Shown here piece after piece: positions 20,883-33,688 of a stretch of 64,000 nucleotides of DNA. Position numbers and translations under genes: made by a program. A model generated the notes under the pieces. It made no database searches. It was not told the DNA's origin and saw only the letters and a program-made list of their open reading frames with translations. Numbering within the stretch: position 1 is the stretch's first letter; each line of letters starts with the position of its first letter. This DNA comes from Podospora bellae-mahoneyi. Lineage: Eukaryota; Ascomycota; Sordariomycetes; Sordariales; Podosporaceae. Location: positions 1,123,501 to 1,187,500 of the forward strand of contig NC_085882.1 of assembly GCF_035222275.1 (NCBI RefSeq), given 5' to 3'.

Positions 20883-22509
20883 TCAGTGGCCGTTGGTGTT
20901 CCTTGTCCAAACTGGAGTGTCCTCTTGATCCATTTCATGGGGTGCATCATATTCATCCATCACTAGATCCGGCCAAGGTGTATAAGCCTGCTGGGAGGCC
21001 GAGGGATCGTTGGTGCGCATGCCAAACGCACCAGCAGTTTGACCGGCAGAAAATAAGCTGCCCGTGCCGGCCAGGGGAAGGCCACGAAGAGTGTCGTTGA
21101 TCCCAGATAGTGGCTCATGAGGTGCATGCATGTCGCCCATCAAGGAAGCCGGCCGAGTTGTAGAAGGCTGCTGGGAGGTTGAGGGATAGTTATTGTACAG
21201 TTGACCATGTCCACCGGGAACCGCGGTCTGGCCAGAAACAAAAGCTGGCACTAACGCCCAGAGGATAGCCTTCTAGATTGCTCTTGATGCCTGTAAGCGA
21301 TCGGCCCATCTCATTTTGAGCAGCCACAAACTCAACATGACTGGATGCCGGTAGTGAAGCCACTCCAGTCGGGGTTTCAGAGGCCTGCGAGTAACTGAAG
21401 CCGTGAAAAGGAATCCCGTGGGGAAATAAAGCAGTGGGACTTTTGTTGCACCAGGCACAGCTCTCACTTTTTTTAGGAAGTGAGATGCTCAAGAGTGGCT
21501 CTGTCAGTATCGGCGAGGTGGGTAGGGAGTAGGATCCGAAGCCGAGCTTTTCAGCCCAGAGGACCAACAGTTTAATATCCTGAGCATTGAAATGGCGAGT
21601 CTCCAACACCTTCTTCAACACGAACGAGGTATGCGGCTGCCAATTGAAGTGTTCCACGTTGTTGCCCCGAGCCGTGAAGGCCTCATACACACCATCTTGG
21701 CGCATGAGATTCCCCAAACGATTTGAAAAAGACCACTCGTGACCTAGGACGACGTGGTTGGCGATGTGCTTGCAGTAGTCTTTAGCGGTTGCAGCAATTC
21801 TTGCAGGTTCGGAGGGGTCGGATACTATAACGACCTCCCTGCAAACCTTTGCACCACATGCAAAGACGACCTGTGGGCATAATGCAGTTTTGCAGTCTTC
21901 CAGTAAGTCTTCCAGTTTCCCACAGTGAATCATTTCATGGCCAGCCTCCTTCAGATGTTCTTTCATCCCATGAGTGGAGTCAAAGGGCTTGCCGCAGCCG
22001 CTCTGGGGGCACTCCCACCGACAGTGGTTCTTGAGGTGAAAATTGAGCAAATGCGTGACAAGATCGGCTTTATACTTGAAGGAGGTAGTTTTCCCGATTT
22101 CCAAACACAGCATACAAAGAAGGGAGGCAAGGTCGGTGTCCTTGTCTGTCCGGGCTGAGGCAGGGGAGCGAGAGGACCATTTGTAGCTAACGCGCCGTGG
22201 CTTTCCTCGTTGCTGCTGAGAGATGGGCAATGCCAGAGGCCTCTTAGGGTAAGGTGATGTTCTCTGATCAGAGCTGGCCGTAGCTGGGGAAACGTTTGAA
22301 GAAGGACCTGGACTTCCGTTAGTCACCGTCCTGAACTTCAGCATCGCAGGTGACTTACGTGAGGCGCCCTCTAACAGTGTGTGGATTCCCGGTTGCTCTT
22401 CATGATCGGCAAGATGCTTTCCGATAGCCGTAAGAAGTTCGACAAGTTCGCTGCTTGTCAATTCACCTCGGGCTCTTTCAAGCCACATGTTGATCTTGGG
22501 TGAAGTCAT
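20883..22509 (-). CDS. C2H2 zinc-finger protein, about 496 aa
   Basis: The start at 22509 (MTSPKINMWLERARGELT) was chosen over upstream in-frame ATGs because the family-like helix begins here. Intron 1 (22358-22308, GTAAGT to GTCCAG, branch CTAAC) is 51 bases and open in frame. Zinc-finger-like segments lie at about residues 110-175: CMLCLEIGKTTSFKYKADL...HLLNFH and WECPQSGCGKPFDSTHGMKE followed by HLKEAGH. A CAWCNKSP motif sits near the end. The C-terminus is uncertain. An 85-base intron (21255-21171, GTTAGT to CCCAG) would join QPSTTRPASLMGDMHAPHE and run to 20883; without it the protein stops at 21190 after about 422 residues. The extension lies in a tandem DNA duplication. The protein is probably nuclear; its target is unknown. 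Confidence 0.7.
20934..21247. repeat. Diverged direct duplication of about 130 bases
   Basis: The stretch 20934-21060 aligns with 21113-21247. Shared blocks are GGTGCAT, CCGGCC, CTGCTGGGAGG, GAGGGAT and GGCAGAAA/GCCAGAAA followed by AAGCT, at roughly two-thirds identity by eye. In the minus-strand frame both copies give related peptides (GQTAV..PSTSQQ..APHE and GQTAG..PSASQQ..APHE). Confidence 0.7.
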
Positions 22510-24844
22510 TGTGAGCTGCTGAGATTGGTGCGCCGAGTTCCAGGTTGGTAGTATTGAAGAGGGAACGGGACAATGTTCGACGATGGACTCTAACAGGTCC
22601 AGATAGAAAATGAACAGGAACTGTCGAGTGAGGTTGAGTGTGTTCGCGGGTATCAAAATATAAGAAAAGTGATGTCTTTGGGATGGAGGCGTGATCTTTT
22701 TGGAAGAGCAGAATAGATTTGGCATCGTTGAGATGAGCCGTGAAGAGTGATGGTGGCTTTGGCGTCTTTGGAGTGGGAAGTGCGTATGTGTAGAGGGCGT
22801 GTCGCTTGGGAAAGGCGCAAAACAATATATTCAAGATAGCAGACCCCGCGCTGTTTAGACCGAAGACATGGTACTTAAAAGATGAAGACTTTGCTTTTGA
22901 GTTGAAGGCGTGTCGAGCCGTGTTGAGACCCGGATTGTCAATAAAGAAGCGAATCCAGAATGAAGACGGTAGTTAGAATAAGATGGCGGAAAGACAGAAG
23001 ACGATGAAATAGAGCCGAAAGGAGGAGTTGTCGGATCTGCCAAGAAGCAAGTGAAAGTGGTGGTGGTGGTGGTGGGTGAAGATGGGAAGAGAATGTGAAC
23101 AGATCTGGTGAGGGTTCAAGGAATTAAAAGAAGTGGCTGCTCGATACGTTTTCCTTCATCCATCTCCCCCCCCCCTTTCCCCCCTCCCCGAGAATCCCGC
23201 CCTGAAAACTGAGGGCGAATTTGCACCACATCACCGCCATCTCAGTGACGGGACTTGGGGTTGTTGCGAGAGCATCTCCCGCGTGGTCAGTACCAACCTG
23301 GAATGTCGCCACTATGTGCCAAGCCGGCGCAAAATCCCACCGCAGCTGGGAGAAATCTGGGGGACTCCAGCTAGCTACACTATTGTTACTATCAGCACCT
23401 ACCTACCTATTGCGTAGCTTGAGCAGTTCTACCTGAAGGAGACTATTTCAAGGTACAGAAAAGGCTCAGAGAGCATCAGAGGTGATAAAGCACCACTGTG
23501 ATTGACGAAACCACTTTTAACATCGCCATATATTCACAAACATTTCTTGCCTTGATTTTTTTGCTGTTCCAAAGCTTGGCCTTCAGGAAAGTTGACAAGC
23601 AAGAAAGCGTAGGGAACGAAGTCGACCGACATCGCAAGATAAGTTGCGGTGTGCTTAATGCAGCGGTAAAGAGAGGTAGGTATCACCAATCACATCATGT
23701 GTGAGTTGATTCGATCATGTTTGATGACTGAGTCGGGCTGAAGTGGGCTTTTTTTGTTAAAACGACACATGCGAACGTCTTCGAAAGGTTGACCTCGAGA
23801 AGGAGCGCGGATTATTTTCTTTGAACGTCACCCTCATTTCCAGCCCTTTCATCAGCAGAGGTTGTAAGTCGAGAAGCTCAGCTGGGCAAGAGGGTTGATA
23901 TTGATGACCTCCAGCGTGAGGCGCAGCAGTTCAGGGTTGACAGTTGTGCCGACCTGACCTGAGTGGCCAGCGCATGCCGATGGGAGACGCTCTGCAGCAA
24001 TACATCTCATCATCCCCCGATTGGACTTGCCATGCTTCAAAGGTGTTCCAATGTGTCATTTCTTTGGTGTAGTAAAACTAGCTGTCTGCATTTCTAGCCG
24101 CCATTGGTGTCTATTATCTAGAGTTCCCCTTCCGTTTTGTCACTTTGTTGACGATTTTGACAGTCATCAAACATCTCATCATCACCATTGGCAATGGGAC
24201 AGGAGAGTGTACCTAGGTATCCATGCCCAATGCGCAATAGGAAAATTTTACTGATGTTGCTCCGTGAAGACCACAAGTTCCAAGCTCTACTCTTCCAATA
24301 TGCACATCTGACAGATAGGTACCCCTTCATTGCAAGCATCACGCCCACCTTCCACAAGCTCTCATGATACCGCCATGGCAGAAACAAGCCGCCAGTCCGC
24401 TTCTCCCAACATTATCTTACAACAGCATCACACAGGGGTTGTCCAACATACCTACCCAAAACGAACCCTCCACAACCATCCACAAATTATTTTACACTTC
24501 ACACCTCAAGCTTCACATCTCACCTCTCACATCAACCCTCTAAATCTACCCCTCAGAATCAACCCAACCAAAAAAATCTTTTGAATAATAACTATGTATC
24601 TTATAAAACAACATCCCACACATCAATGATAAAATAAACCCCCTTATCACATAACCAAAAGACGAATATAACAAGGAAATCCTTAGAGATAGACAGACAG
24701 AGAGACAAGACAAATCCCCCCCAAAAAAATATCCTTCTTTTTCTTTTCGCGCCCCAAGAACTTCAAATAAATGATATGCAAAACATTATATGATTAGTTT
24801 TAACAGTTTAACACCCCCCTACCCTCCCCATCTTCAGTTCAGTT
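22510..24844. other. Spacer between the C2H2 gene and the class V chitin synthase gene
   Basis: The left part is the C2H2 promoter, and 24600-24844 is AT-rich 3' sequence of the chitin synthase gene. No gene was recognised. A C-run lies at 23166-23185, and TACCTACC-type motifs appear near 23400. Small frames at 23133-23704 and 24021-24254 have no supporting features. Confidence 0.45.
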
Positions 24845-27800
24845 TTACAAGTTCCCAGAGAGAATCGCTTCAGTGGCTGTCACCTTTGTTAGCCTCACAT
24901 CATCACTTGGGGTGAAACAAAACAGTGGAGGTACTCACCCGAATTAATAAACGCCCTCCTCCCATCAAGCGGCACCCCAAACCTCCTCTCCAGCTCCATC
25001 TTGATCTGCTTCTTCGTCACAGTCATCAGGTCCGCCGTCCTCAAAATCTCCCTAATCTCCGCCAGCAACGCCTCATCGCTCGGCATCCCCGCCAGGTTCG
25101 TCATCTCCAGCTCCTGCTGGCTCCCGGCACCCACACCCAAAAACTGGCTACCCCCAAACTGGCTCTGCCTGTTCCCCGCCATGAGCATCTCCGACGCCGC
25201 CAGGCTCATCCGGCTCTGGTTCTGGTGATATCCCGTCGTGCTCACCGGGCGGGAGGGCACATACCCATACTCCGACACGGCAACAGGATGCTTGGTCGCA
25301 TACGAAAAACCCGACACCTCCGACCTCGCGTCGTCGCGCGAAGTTTGCGCCTCCCAAAGCTCAGCCTGATACTCCTCCCACTTCTTTCTTGGAATGGAGC
25401 TCGGGTCGAATTTGCCCTCGTCGGAAATGACGACTTTCTTGCCGTCCTCGCCGGCGATGACACGAGTGTTGCCCCAGTTGAAGTCGTCCATGTGCCAAAA
25501 GGCATACAGCGGCAGGGCAAAGCTGAACACGGGAATGGCGAGGACGTACAGAATCATCCACCCAATCATCTCCCACTTGCGACGGAGGATAAAGATGATG
25601 GCCTGCAGGCCGTAGATCGCTCCGAGAAGGACAAAGGCGGTAACAGGGATGACGGTCGCCTTTTGGGTGACCATGACGATGAGGTAGACGATGTAGGCGA
25701 TCGTGACAGGCTGGACAATGGTGGACATCAAGTCGATGAACACGATGAACCTCATGCTGAAGCAGCAGAAGCCGCAGAGCTGATTCAGAGGGATAAGTTC
25801 CATCAGGTTGTGAACAGTAGAGTTGATCCATCTGCGGCGCTGGGACAAAAACACAGTCCAGGAATCGGGTGCGATGGTCCAGGCGTGCGCGGAAAAGATG
25901 TACTTGGTCTTGTACTTGGAGTGGTACTTGAGGAGCAACGTCGTCAGGTAGCGATCCTCACCCAGGTGCAACAAGTTCTTCATGTGAAGCGTGTCGACAC
26001 GGATGGTGGCGTAGCCCTCGATGATTTCGCGACTGACAAAGAGCGGCTTGCCCGTCTCGGCGGCGCGGATGCGGTACATGGAAAAACAACCGGGCAAGCA
26101 GGTGACGGAGCCGAAGAGGGATTCGAAGGCCTTGGACAAGTTGTGAGAAATGTAGTACTCGTAGACCTGGATCATGGTGACGAAGGACGATTTGGCGTTG
26201 GTCAGGGCTGTCTCACCGCACACGGCAATGAGACGGGTGTCGTCGAGGAAGGAGGAGACCATGCGGGTAGCCGAATCAGCAGCCACAACGGTATCAGCGT
26301 CGATTTGAAGCAAATACTCGTAAAAGGTCGGGTTGACGCCAATGATGTTGCGGATCTGGTGGTACATTTCGAGTTCGAGAGGGCTCATGGCAAGGTTGTA
26401 GTGGACGCGGTTGAGGAAGCGCATGATGATCATCTGAGAATCACGCTTGCCACGGTTGCCAGGTCGCGAGACTTCAGAAGGCTTGCCGACCTTGGAGACG
26501 ACCAGGAAAGGAACGATGTGACCCTGGACCTCGTACAAACCAGAATAAACCTTGCCCATGTTGTGCTGCTTCTGACCTTCACCCAAAGACTCAAAGCTCA
26601 AGGGCTCAGGGTCGACCGTCTCAGAAACACCCAAGATATCGAGGACAATACGGGGGGTGGGCCTATCGTTGCCTTGACCGATGATCATACCATCGCAGAC
26701 AATAACCAACAGTTTGCGCTTGTCATCGTACCGCATGCGAGCAGCCGAATCGATGGCACGACGGAGAGACTCTTCGTCTTCGGTATAAGCCGGAATCTGA
26801 CACATGACAAACTTGTCGAGATTCTCTGGGATATTCTTGGTACCAAACTGCAAAGCAGCAAAGAACTTGAAGGCGATAACGGAAGCCAGCAAAATCGAGA
26901 TGGACAGGACGAGGTACTCCGAGAACTTGCACTGCGCCGAGCTACGTGTGTCGACATCGGCCACGTAGAAGAGATTGTCGAGACACAAGCGCATCCTGCT
27001 CTTCATGCCAGCGTCAAGATCCATCCCTTCCCAGAGGGCCGAGACATCCTCGCCAGAGCGTCCGCTGAATAAACCGACGACCTGCTCGTGCATGAACTCG
27101 GAGGCATCGCGATCCGTAGGCTCGGGTTCACCAGGAGGATTCCTCTGGCCACGACCACCCTTCAGGTATCTAGTCATGTCGTAGACACGGCCGTCCAGGA
27201 TGGCAATGGCCTCACCCTTGCTGGCAAGTGTGCGGACATACTCGGCCGAGTAACCGATATTTCCAACCTTGTATCCCGAATCACGGAGCATACGCATCTG
27301 CTGCGAGAACCAATCCGGTCTGCTGTCATTGGTGAAGTGACGGAAGTCGTGGTATTTCCAGTTGGTATCCTCGCGGTTAAGAATGTTGGCAGAGCCGGTG
27401 AGGTTGGTGTTGCGGTAGTCTAGCTGGACAGCAGGATCGATTTCGCCATACTGGCCCTGGCAAACAGCAGAGACTTGCACGGGGAACAGACCGGTGATAT
27501 CCATGCCGCCGTACTGCTTGAGCATCTTCTCAGGGAGAACATCCCTACCGGGGTAATGGCGCGGGTAGAAAGCACCGATATCGAAGACCTGGCCACGAAT
27601 GGCAGCATAGGCGGGATTGTCGTCCTTGCCATCATACCGCGAAAGCTCCTCGGGACTGTAGACGTGCTGGCGCGGGCAGATAAGCATGGGGAAACCGACG
27701 ATGAAAAAGGCAGCAACAAGACAAGAGAACCAGATGATCATGTTGATGGCCAACTTTTCTCTCCATGCCATACGCACATCCTTTCGTGGCATGCGACCCA

Positions 27801-30579
27801 ACCATCTGATCAAGAAGTCAGGAATGAACCAGGTCAAGAAGTACACGACAAACACCCAACGCTTGCGGCTCGGGCTGTCCTTGTACACCTCGACCTCCTC
27901 CATCGTCTTTTCGTTGCCACGCTCCGCCATCTGTTCTCTCGTCTCGAGGTTCTGGAACATGTCGCCGTTGCCCATGACCGAGACCCCAGCGTCGGACCTT
28001 GCATCCACATCATTGCTGCCAAAGTAACCGGCCTTCTTTTCGCTTGGGATGCTACCGGGAGTAGCGCCCGCGGACAACGGCAGCCGTTCCTTGGACAGGA
28101 AAGGGTTAGACACCCCGTCTCCGCCATCCGTATACGGCCCCTGCGAGAAGCCGTCACCCAGCTGGGCAATCTCCATCCAGCATCTCTCACTGAGAAACAC
28201 TCCAGTAGCACCAATAGCCACCTCATTGCTCGGCCACCTCTTGTCCTCCACAACCATCTCAACCTTCTCCCTCTCACTCCCCACCAGCACCGTCTGCGCA
28301 TCAGCAAGTCCCAAAAACTCCCCAAACGGCAGGAACAGGCTAAAATCAGCAGACCGAATCCGCTGGCTGATCTCAGAGATACCAAACGTCTGGACCTGAG
28401 CCCGCACACACTTGGTATCGAACTGGTTCGCGATCCTCCTATCATTCGGCTTGAGACAGAAAACAAAGTAGCAGTTCGTGCCCGGAGCATTAAAAGCACG
28501 CGTGACGTTGTCCAGCGCAGCCAAAAACTGCCCCGACGCCCCTTGCTCCGAGCCCATGACAGAACCCGCTCCCTTGCCCTCACCAACCTCACTCCCCTGA
28601 TCAGAGGCATCCCCTCTTTCAGGAAGAGGCAAAACGCGAGGCTGACGCGCCGCACTTGGGCGCCCGCGCTTGGACATGATACTGGGCGCGCGCATCGGCT
28701 TGGAGCTGACAGACGCCTGCATGACAGTCTGCCTCTCCTGAGGGTGCACCACCGTCTGCAGCGCCTCTTGGCCAAACAGACGGGCGACAAACTCGCTCTT
28801 GCTCTGCCTGATCAGGTTCATCAGGTCGCCAGAGATGACCTCGCCGTTTTCCTCCACCAGCCCCTTGATCGGGTAGTCGACCTCGCCGGCAAAGTGCTTG
28901 ACAACAAAGCTGGCGGCATCGTTTGTGGTGTAAAAGTTGGAACCGGGAAGCTTGGCTTGGGAGGCACCGACCAGGATGGCTGGGTTCTTGCCTTCGAAGC
29001 GTTTCCTGAAGCTCTCGAGAAGCTGGATATCGGTGCGGTGGCGGCGGGTTTGATCGTCGAGAATGCTCAAGAGGCCGTTGCCGGGCTTGAGAAGGCCCTT
29101 GACGGCGTCCGAGTTGTCAAAGTAGCTGGTTGATGGAACAACCACCTCTTCGGTCTCGAGGATCTCCCCCTTGCGGTCAAAGAAGTTTTGGAGGGTAAGG
29201 TTATACAGAGCCTCGTTGGCGGCGTTGGTGAGAAGGTGGTCCAAGGTCGAGCCGGTGGTAGACTGTTGCTGGAAGCCAGGGAAGTCAATGATGGAGATGG
29301 TGTTGGAGAACGTGCCCTCATCAGCGCAGAGCTTGCGGTTGATCGTCTCGATGATGTAGGCCACCAGAAGCGAGTAGAGCGTCCGGGCGAGCTCGTTGGC
29401 ATTCCCTCTCGCGCCCTGTGGGTCGAGCATGACCGTGACTCTCTCCTTGTGAATCATCTTGGTCTTGTACCCAAGAGTCGTCTGAAGCTCCACTGAGCTG
29501 ACACCCAAGAATGCGGCAACAATACCCAAAACATCCTTGTTCTTGACCGTAGTAGACGTCTGAGCACCTTCGTGGGAGAAACCACCGCTCTCATCACCAG
29601 TCACCGTTGTGCTAGACGACGTCTCAAACTCGAGCTGGCCAATGTGCAGAATGGCCGCCATGATCTGGCAAAGCTCGGCAATCTCACTCCGAGGGAACTC
29701 GAGCTTCCTCAGAGCCGTCTTGAAGAGCTGGAAACCTTCGGCATCGTTGATTCCAACCTTGAGCTGTGTTGGGTGACCAAGGTACCTCCATCTGTGCGTG
29801 GCCGGCACATCGAAGCCAAGATGGGTCTTTTCGGCCGGGCCCGTACCCGCCAACAAGTAGTACAGCACGTGGAAGTTGCGCTCACCTGTGGGAACATCCG
29901 CTATCCTGCTCCGTTCTAATCTGTGGTCCAGGAGCTTGGCACCGGCAAGAATAGGGGTCGTGGTGGATTCTGTGTTGTACTGGAGCTCGTAAAACAGACC
30001 AGCCTTGGACGCGGTTGGCGTCGTCGCGGTCTTTGTGGTGGTGAGCGTGTCGAAGACATAGGCGGCGAGAGAGATTTTTTGGGACAGGGGAGTGGACGAC
30101 CGGTTCAAAATCGAGGTCAGAAGGTGCGAGCGAACAGTGGTCTTTCCAGATCCAGTTTCACCTCTGTATCAACCAATGTCAGCCATCAAGCAGCGCGCCA
30201 TTATTCTTACGAGTCAAACCAACACAACAACCAACAACGACAAAAAGGAGCAACGGGAGAAAACAACATACAGGAACAAGACAGCCTGGTTTTCTGATCG
30301 GTGTCCCAACCGAAGCAGCGCCCTCTCGGCGAGATCATCGGCAGCAGCCGCGGCGCACCCGTCCTTGGTGCCATCCCCCTTGTTGGAGGTCGAGAAGGTG
30401 TTGAGGGCAATGAAGCCGTGCGAGGACAGGCGTGTGATGGGGAGGCCGACGTGGAAACGACTGGCAAAGTGGGAGGTGGCATGGCTGTCGGACTGCAGGT
30501 GGTTGGGCAATGAGGGCAACGACGGTTGTGTGTGGGCCCCTCCGTCTTTCCCGCCCATGGGCGGGAGGTTGAGAGCCAT
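24845..30579 (-). CDS. Class V chitin synthase with myosin-motor-like domain, 1851 aa
   Basis: Exons are 30579-30272, 30163-24939 and 24867-24845; introns are 108 and 71 bases. The start [10 protein letters not shown] and length fit the class V family. Residues 1 to about 780 are the motor-like domain; its Walker A (GETGSGKTT, about 104-112) is rebuilt exactly across intron 1. Membrane segments flank a cytochrome-b5-like stretch (about 935-1075). The catalytic CHS2 domain has [25 protein letters not shown] near 1390, EDRYLTT near 1507 and QRRRWINST near 1541. Several membrane helices follow, then a DEK-C domain ([18 protein letters not shown]) ending in INSAILSGNL. The enzyme polymerises UDP-GlcNAc into chitin at the plasma membrane of hyphal tips, and the motor domain helps hold it at sites of polarised growth. 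The last exon has only 23 bases. The gene diverges from the class VII gene at 33689. Confidence 0.97.
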
Positions 30580-33500
30580 GATGGCGACGGCGCTCTTGTC
30601 AGAAGCCGGCCGTGATCAGGGCTGATCCGTCAGGGCGGTATATGTCGCGTCGTGGTGTTGTTTCTGACAGGCGTAAAGTGTGTGCGTCGATGCGTGTCGA
30701 AGAGGCAAAACCAAGACGAGGTTCCAAGCAATTCGTTGCTATACTAGACCAAAATCACCCCCTGTTTCGCCAGCGTCGAGAGCAGCAGCAAAACAAACCA
30801 GCTAGGAGCCAACAACGGGCCCGAGATGTCGGGATTTAGACACTGAGAGATGCGCTAAGTGGGATGGTATAAACAAAAACGAACGTCATGTGCCAAAAAA
30901 GAGCCGTCTAAAACGAGTGTGTATCGAAGGAGGTGACAGACAGCAGACAACAGACAGACAGACAGACAGAGAGAAGGCACAGGGAAGAACAAATTGAATG
31001 TGCCAGGCGGATGGATACCGGAGTCGCCTGGAGTTGGCGATTGCTGCAACAGCGGCGCTAGGCCTGGGCTGGGCTGGGCACCACAAGCACAAAAAGGGAG
31101 TCGACTGGTTTTTTTCCTGCTACGGAGGGTCGGATGAACAACCGGTGCACAAACACCGTTACGAGACACCCCTCAGGGGCAACGTCTGATTGGGCTAACG
31201 CGACATGCGCGGGTCTGCGCCTGTTCCTTGTGTGAAGTTCCAGTTCCAGGTCGTGGTTCAAAATAAACAAGTTCTGGAACGTACTCTAGAACCCCTTCAG
31301 ATTCCTGTCTTCTTCTTGTCAGTGATTCCTTCGCGTTAGTTCTTCTCGAGTATTCAGCTGAATACAGCACTCTTGTTCTTTCATTCTCTTTCATCACAGA
31401 TCTCCTCGTAGGGCTTCCAAGAGTGCAACTTTGTACCAGGATCAGCCGTTCACCGTCCCGCGGTGTCTGGTCTTACCGGGCCTTGTGCACTCGGTCCCCC
31501 CCCCCACAAAAGAGCGGGCCATTTCAGGGGGCTCAGGGTGGAGGCCGGCGTCAAGAGATTCGGACACGGGGTGCTGAGCCTCGCTTTGGTTTGACCTTGT
31601 TTGTGCAGTTGGTGCAAGCATCATCACCACCTTGGAAGACTCCCTGTAAGTACATATTAGCTTTTATAACATTCATGTAGGGACTCTTGTTGATGCTTGT
31701 ATGTTCTCAACAAATCTGGGGAATTCTTGTAATTGCCGACGAGGCACAATGGTTGTCTCAAGCCCTCGGTACACATGGCCGGAGCTTTCTCTGTACCTCG
31801 TCGGCACGAAAACGAACTGCTGGAGTCGATCATTACAATTGGTGGCGACTGCCATACGAGACTGTGGACACAACCACCTACAACCACAGCCAACTGGCCG
31901 TTCCATCGGTCCGTTGTAACGGGAAGCACGCATAGGTGTGCTTAACCGAATATACGATATGAACTGAAATCCGGACTCGCAGGCGGCGCAAACAGGATCC
32001 TGTGTGGACGGACAACATTATTACGGCGCATGGCCAGTTTGCGCGAGTGGAGGATTTGTTAGGACGACAGCCAAGTGTGTCAATTGCTTTTTTGCTGTAC
32101 CTAGTAGTCAAACCAATCAAACTTCGGCCCGGCCATTGGCTTCATTCGATCTGATGAACGATCGGCCGAACTTGTCTTCAGCTTTGGGCCCAGTGGATGG
32201 AATGCAACGATATTCACCGCGTCTCTAGTGGATATGCCTCTTCCAACCTCCGAGACACAATTGCAAGAGCTCCGAATTCTCTCATGAAGCAAGCAATTGA
32301 GAAGCAGTGTCACGGCTGTGTTGAAAAGGGGGTCAGAGAGCATCATTTCAAGACTGCGGGGCAACCAGATTGGGAGAGGAGGAGGCAACGCCTAAAAAAA
32401 GATGAAGCCCTTTTAAGCCCCCTTGCTAGGCCGCGGGAGATGGGGCGCGGCTAATGCGAGCACCGACCCCGTTATCTGAATATCTTCTTCATCTTCAGGC
32501 TCAAGCTCACCACAAGAACAGGAGGAACCCGGTCGTGGCCAGTCCATCGTGTTTGCCCGTCACACAGAGTCTTCCAAGAGAAAGCTTGTGTCCCGTAGAG
32601 AAGTCTTGAGTTATGGGTGTGGGGAGAAGACCGTACAACAACCAGTTCAACGTCCAGTCACTTGCTCTGTCGCGTTGCTCCGAGTCTTGTCCAGCCTCGT
32701 ATTCAACGCTCCAGCAGCAGCCGAGATGCCTTTTTTAGCCCGACATCACGGCACTGCTGGTGGCTGCCCCTCCACCAAAGTCCACTGCCGCATCCGCAGA
32801 GCCGGACTGATCAGATCAGGCGCGCCACCCCGCTGGTGCTGGTTATGCAGCGCCAGATCCACCGGCTTGTTTCGCGAATCTTGGGATTCACTGGATTCCA
32901 CAAACGGGCAACAGGACCGAAGGGAAGACAGACGAAAAGAGGGCGAATGGTCATGATGGAATGCCCGTTAATTGCAAGTATCAAGCCATTCCAGCCCGGA
33001 TCGGCCAAATCGAACCAGGAACACCATGAATTTTTCGCGGCACATCATGCACCATCGATGCTCCACCCTGGCTCGGAAACACCTTGGCGTTTATGGACAG
33101 ATAGCTCTAGAATCCGCCGTAGTCCGCTGCCAGCTGATGGTGATCTTTTCTGGGACAGACACCCCCCCCAGACCACCCCCCCGGCGCTGTTCAAACTGAA
33201 GCTTTGCAACTGCGACGCTCGTTGTGGGTGTTTCCTCGCCTGTTCCCTTCTCTTGCCATATTCACAATCCGCCTCACTCGTTCTGGCGGTTTCTGTTTGC
33301 TTTTCCTGTCCATCGTTGATATCTCTCGAGCCTCTGTACTGAGGCCTAATTTTCAGGCCCATCGCCGTGTTCGCTCGCTCCGGTTGAAAAAAGGGGCCCG
33401 AAGGCTGAGCGCCTCCATCGCGTTGCCGCCGCGACGGGACGAACTTGCTTGCAGGTTGTGACGCCTTTACCCACCACAACATCCAACGCCTTCGTACGCA

Positions 33501-33688
33501 CACTCGCTCGAACCCCTCCGCCTCTGCTGCTGGAGATTCTACACTCTCGCTGTCGTCGACACATCTGGTGACGCAACACAAACACCCCTTCACTACTCCT
33601 ATCCTCTCCTGGGTTGGCCAGCCAGAGAACAACACCACCCGGCTAGCAGTGTCCCTCAAGGGGCGCCGCACTCTTCCACATCGACAAG
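30580..33688. promoter_or_regulatory. Shared upstream region of two chitin synthase genes
   Basis: This 3.1-kb interval separates the class V (minus) and class VII (plus) start codons. It must contain both promoters and long 5' leaders. Head-to-head placement of these two classes is known in other filamentous fungi, where co-regulation has been proposed. Apparent frames inside it, such as 32617-33342 (plus) and 33045-33764 (minus), overlap each other and carry no family motif. I did not recognise specific transcription factor sites. Confidence 0.6.
30951..30970. repeat. Short ACAG microsatellite
   Basis: About five ACAG units lie in the chitin synthase intergenic region, preceded by related CAGACA sequence from about 30936. 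The repeat is simple and of no clear function. Confidence 0.8.

Noticed and set aside
24925-29133. Long plus-strand open frames (715 and 552 codons) opposite the class V chitin synthase gene
   Set aside because: They are antisense mirrors of a strongly G/C-ending coding region. Their translations are rich in His/Arg/Asp with no family motif, while the minus strand is a full chitin synthase.
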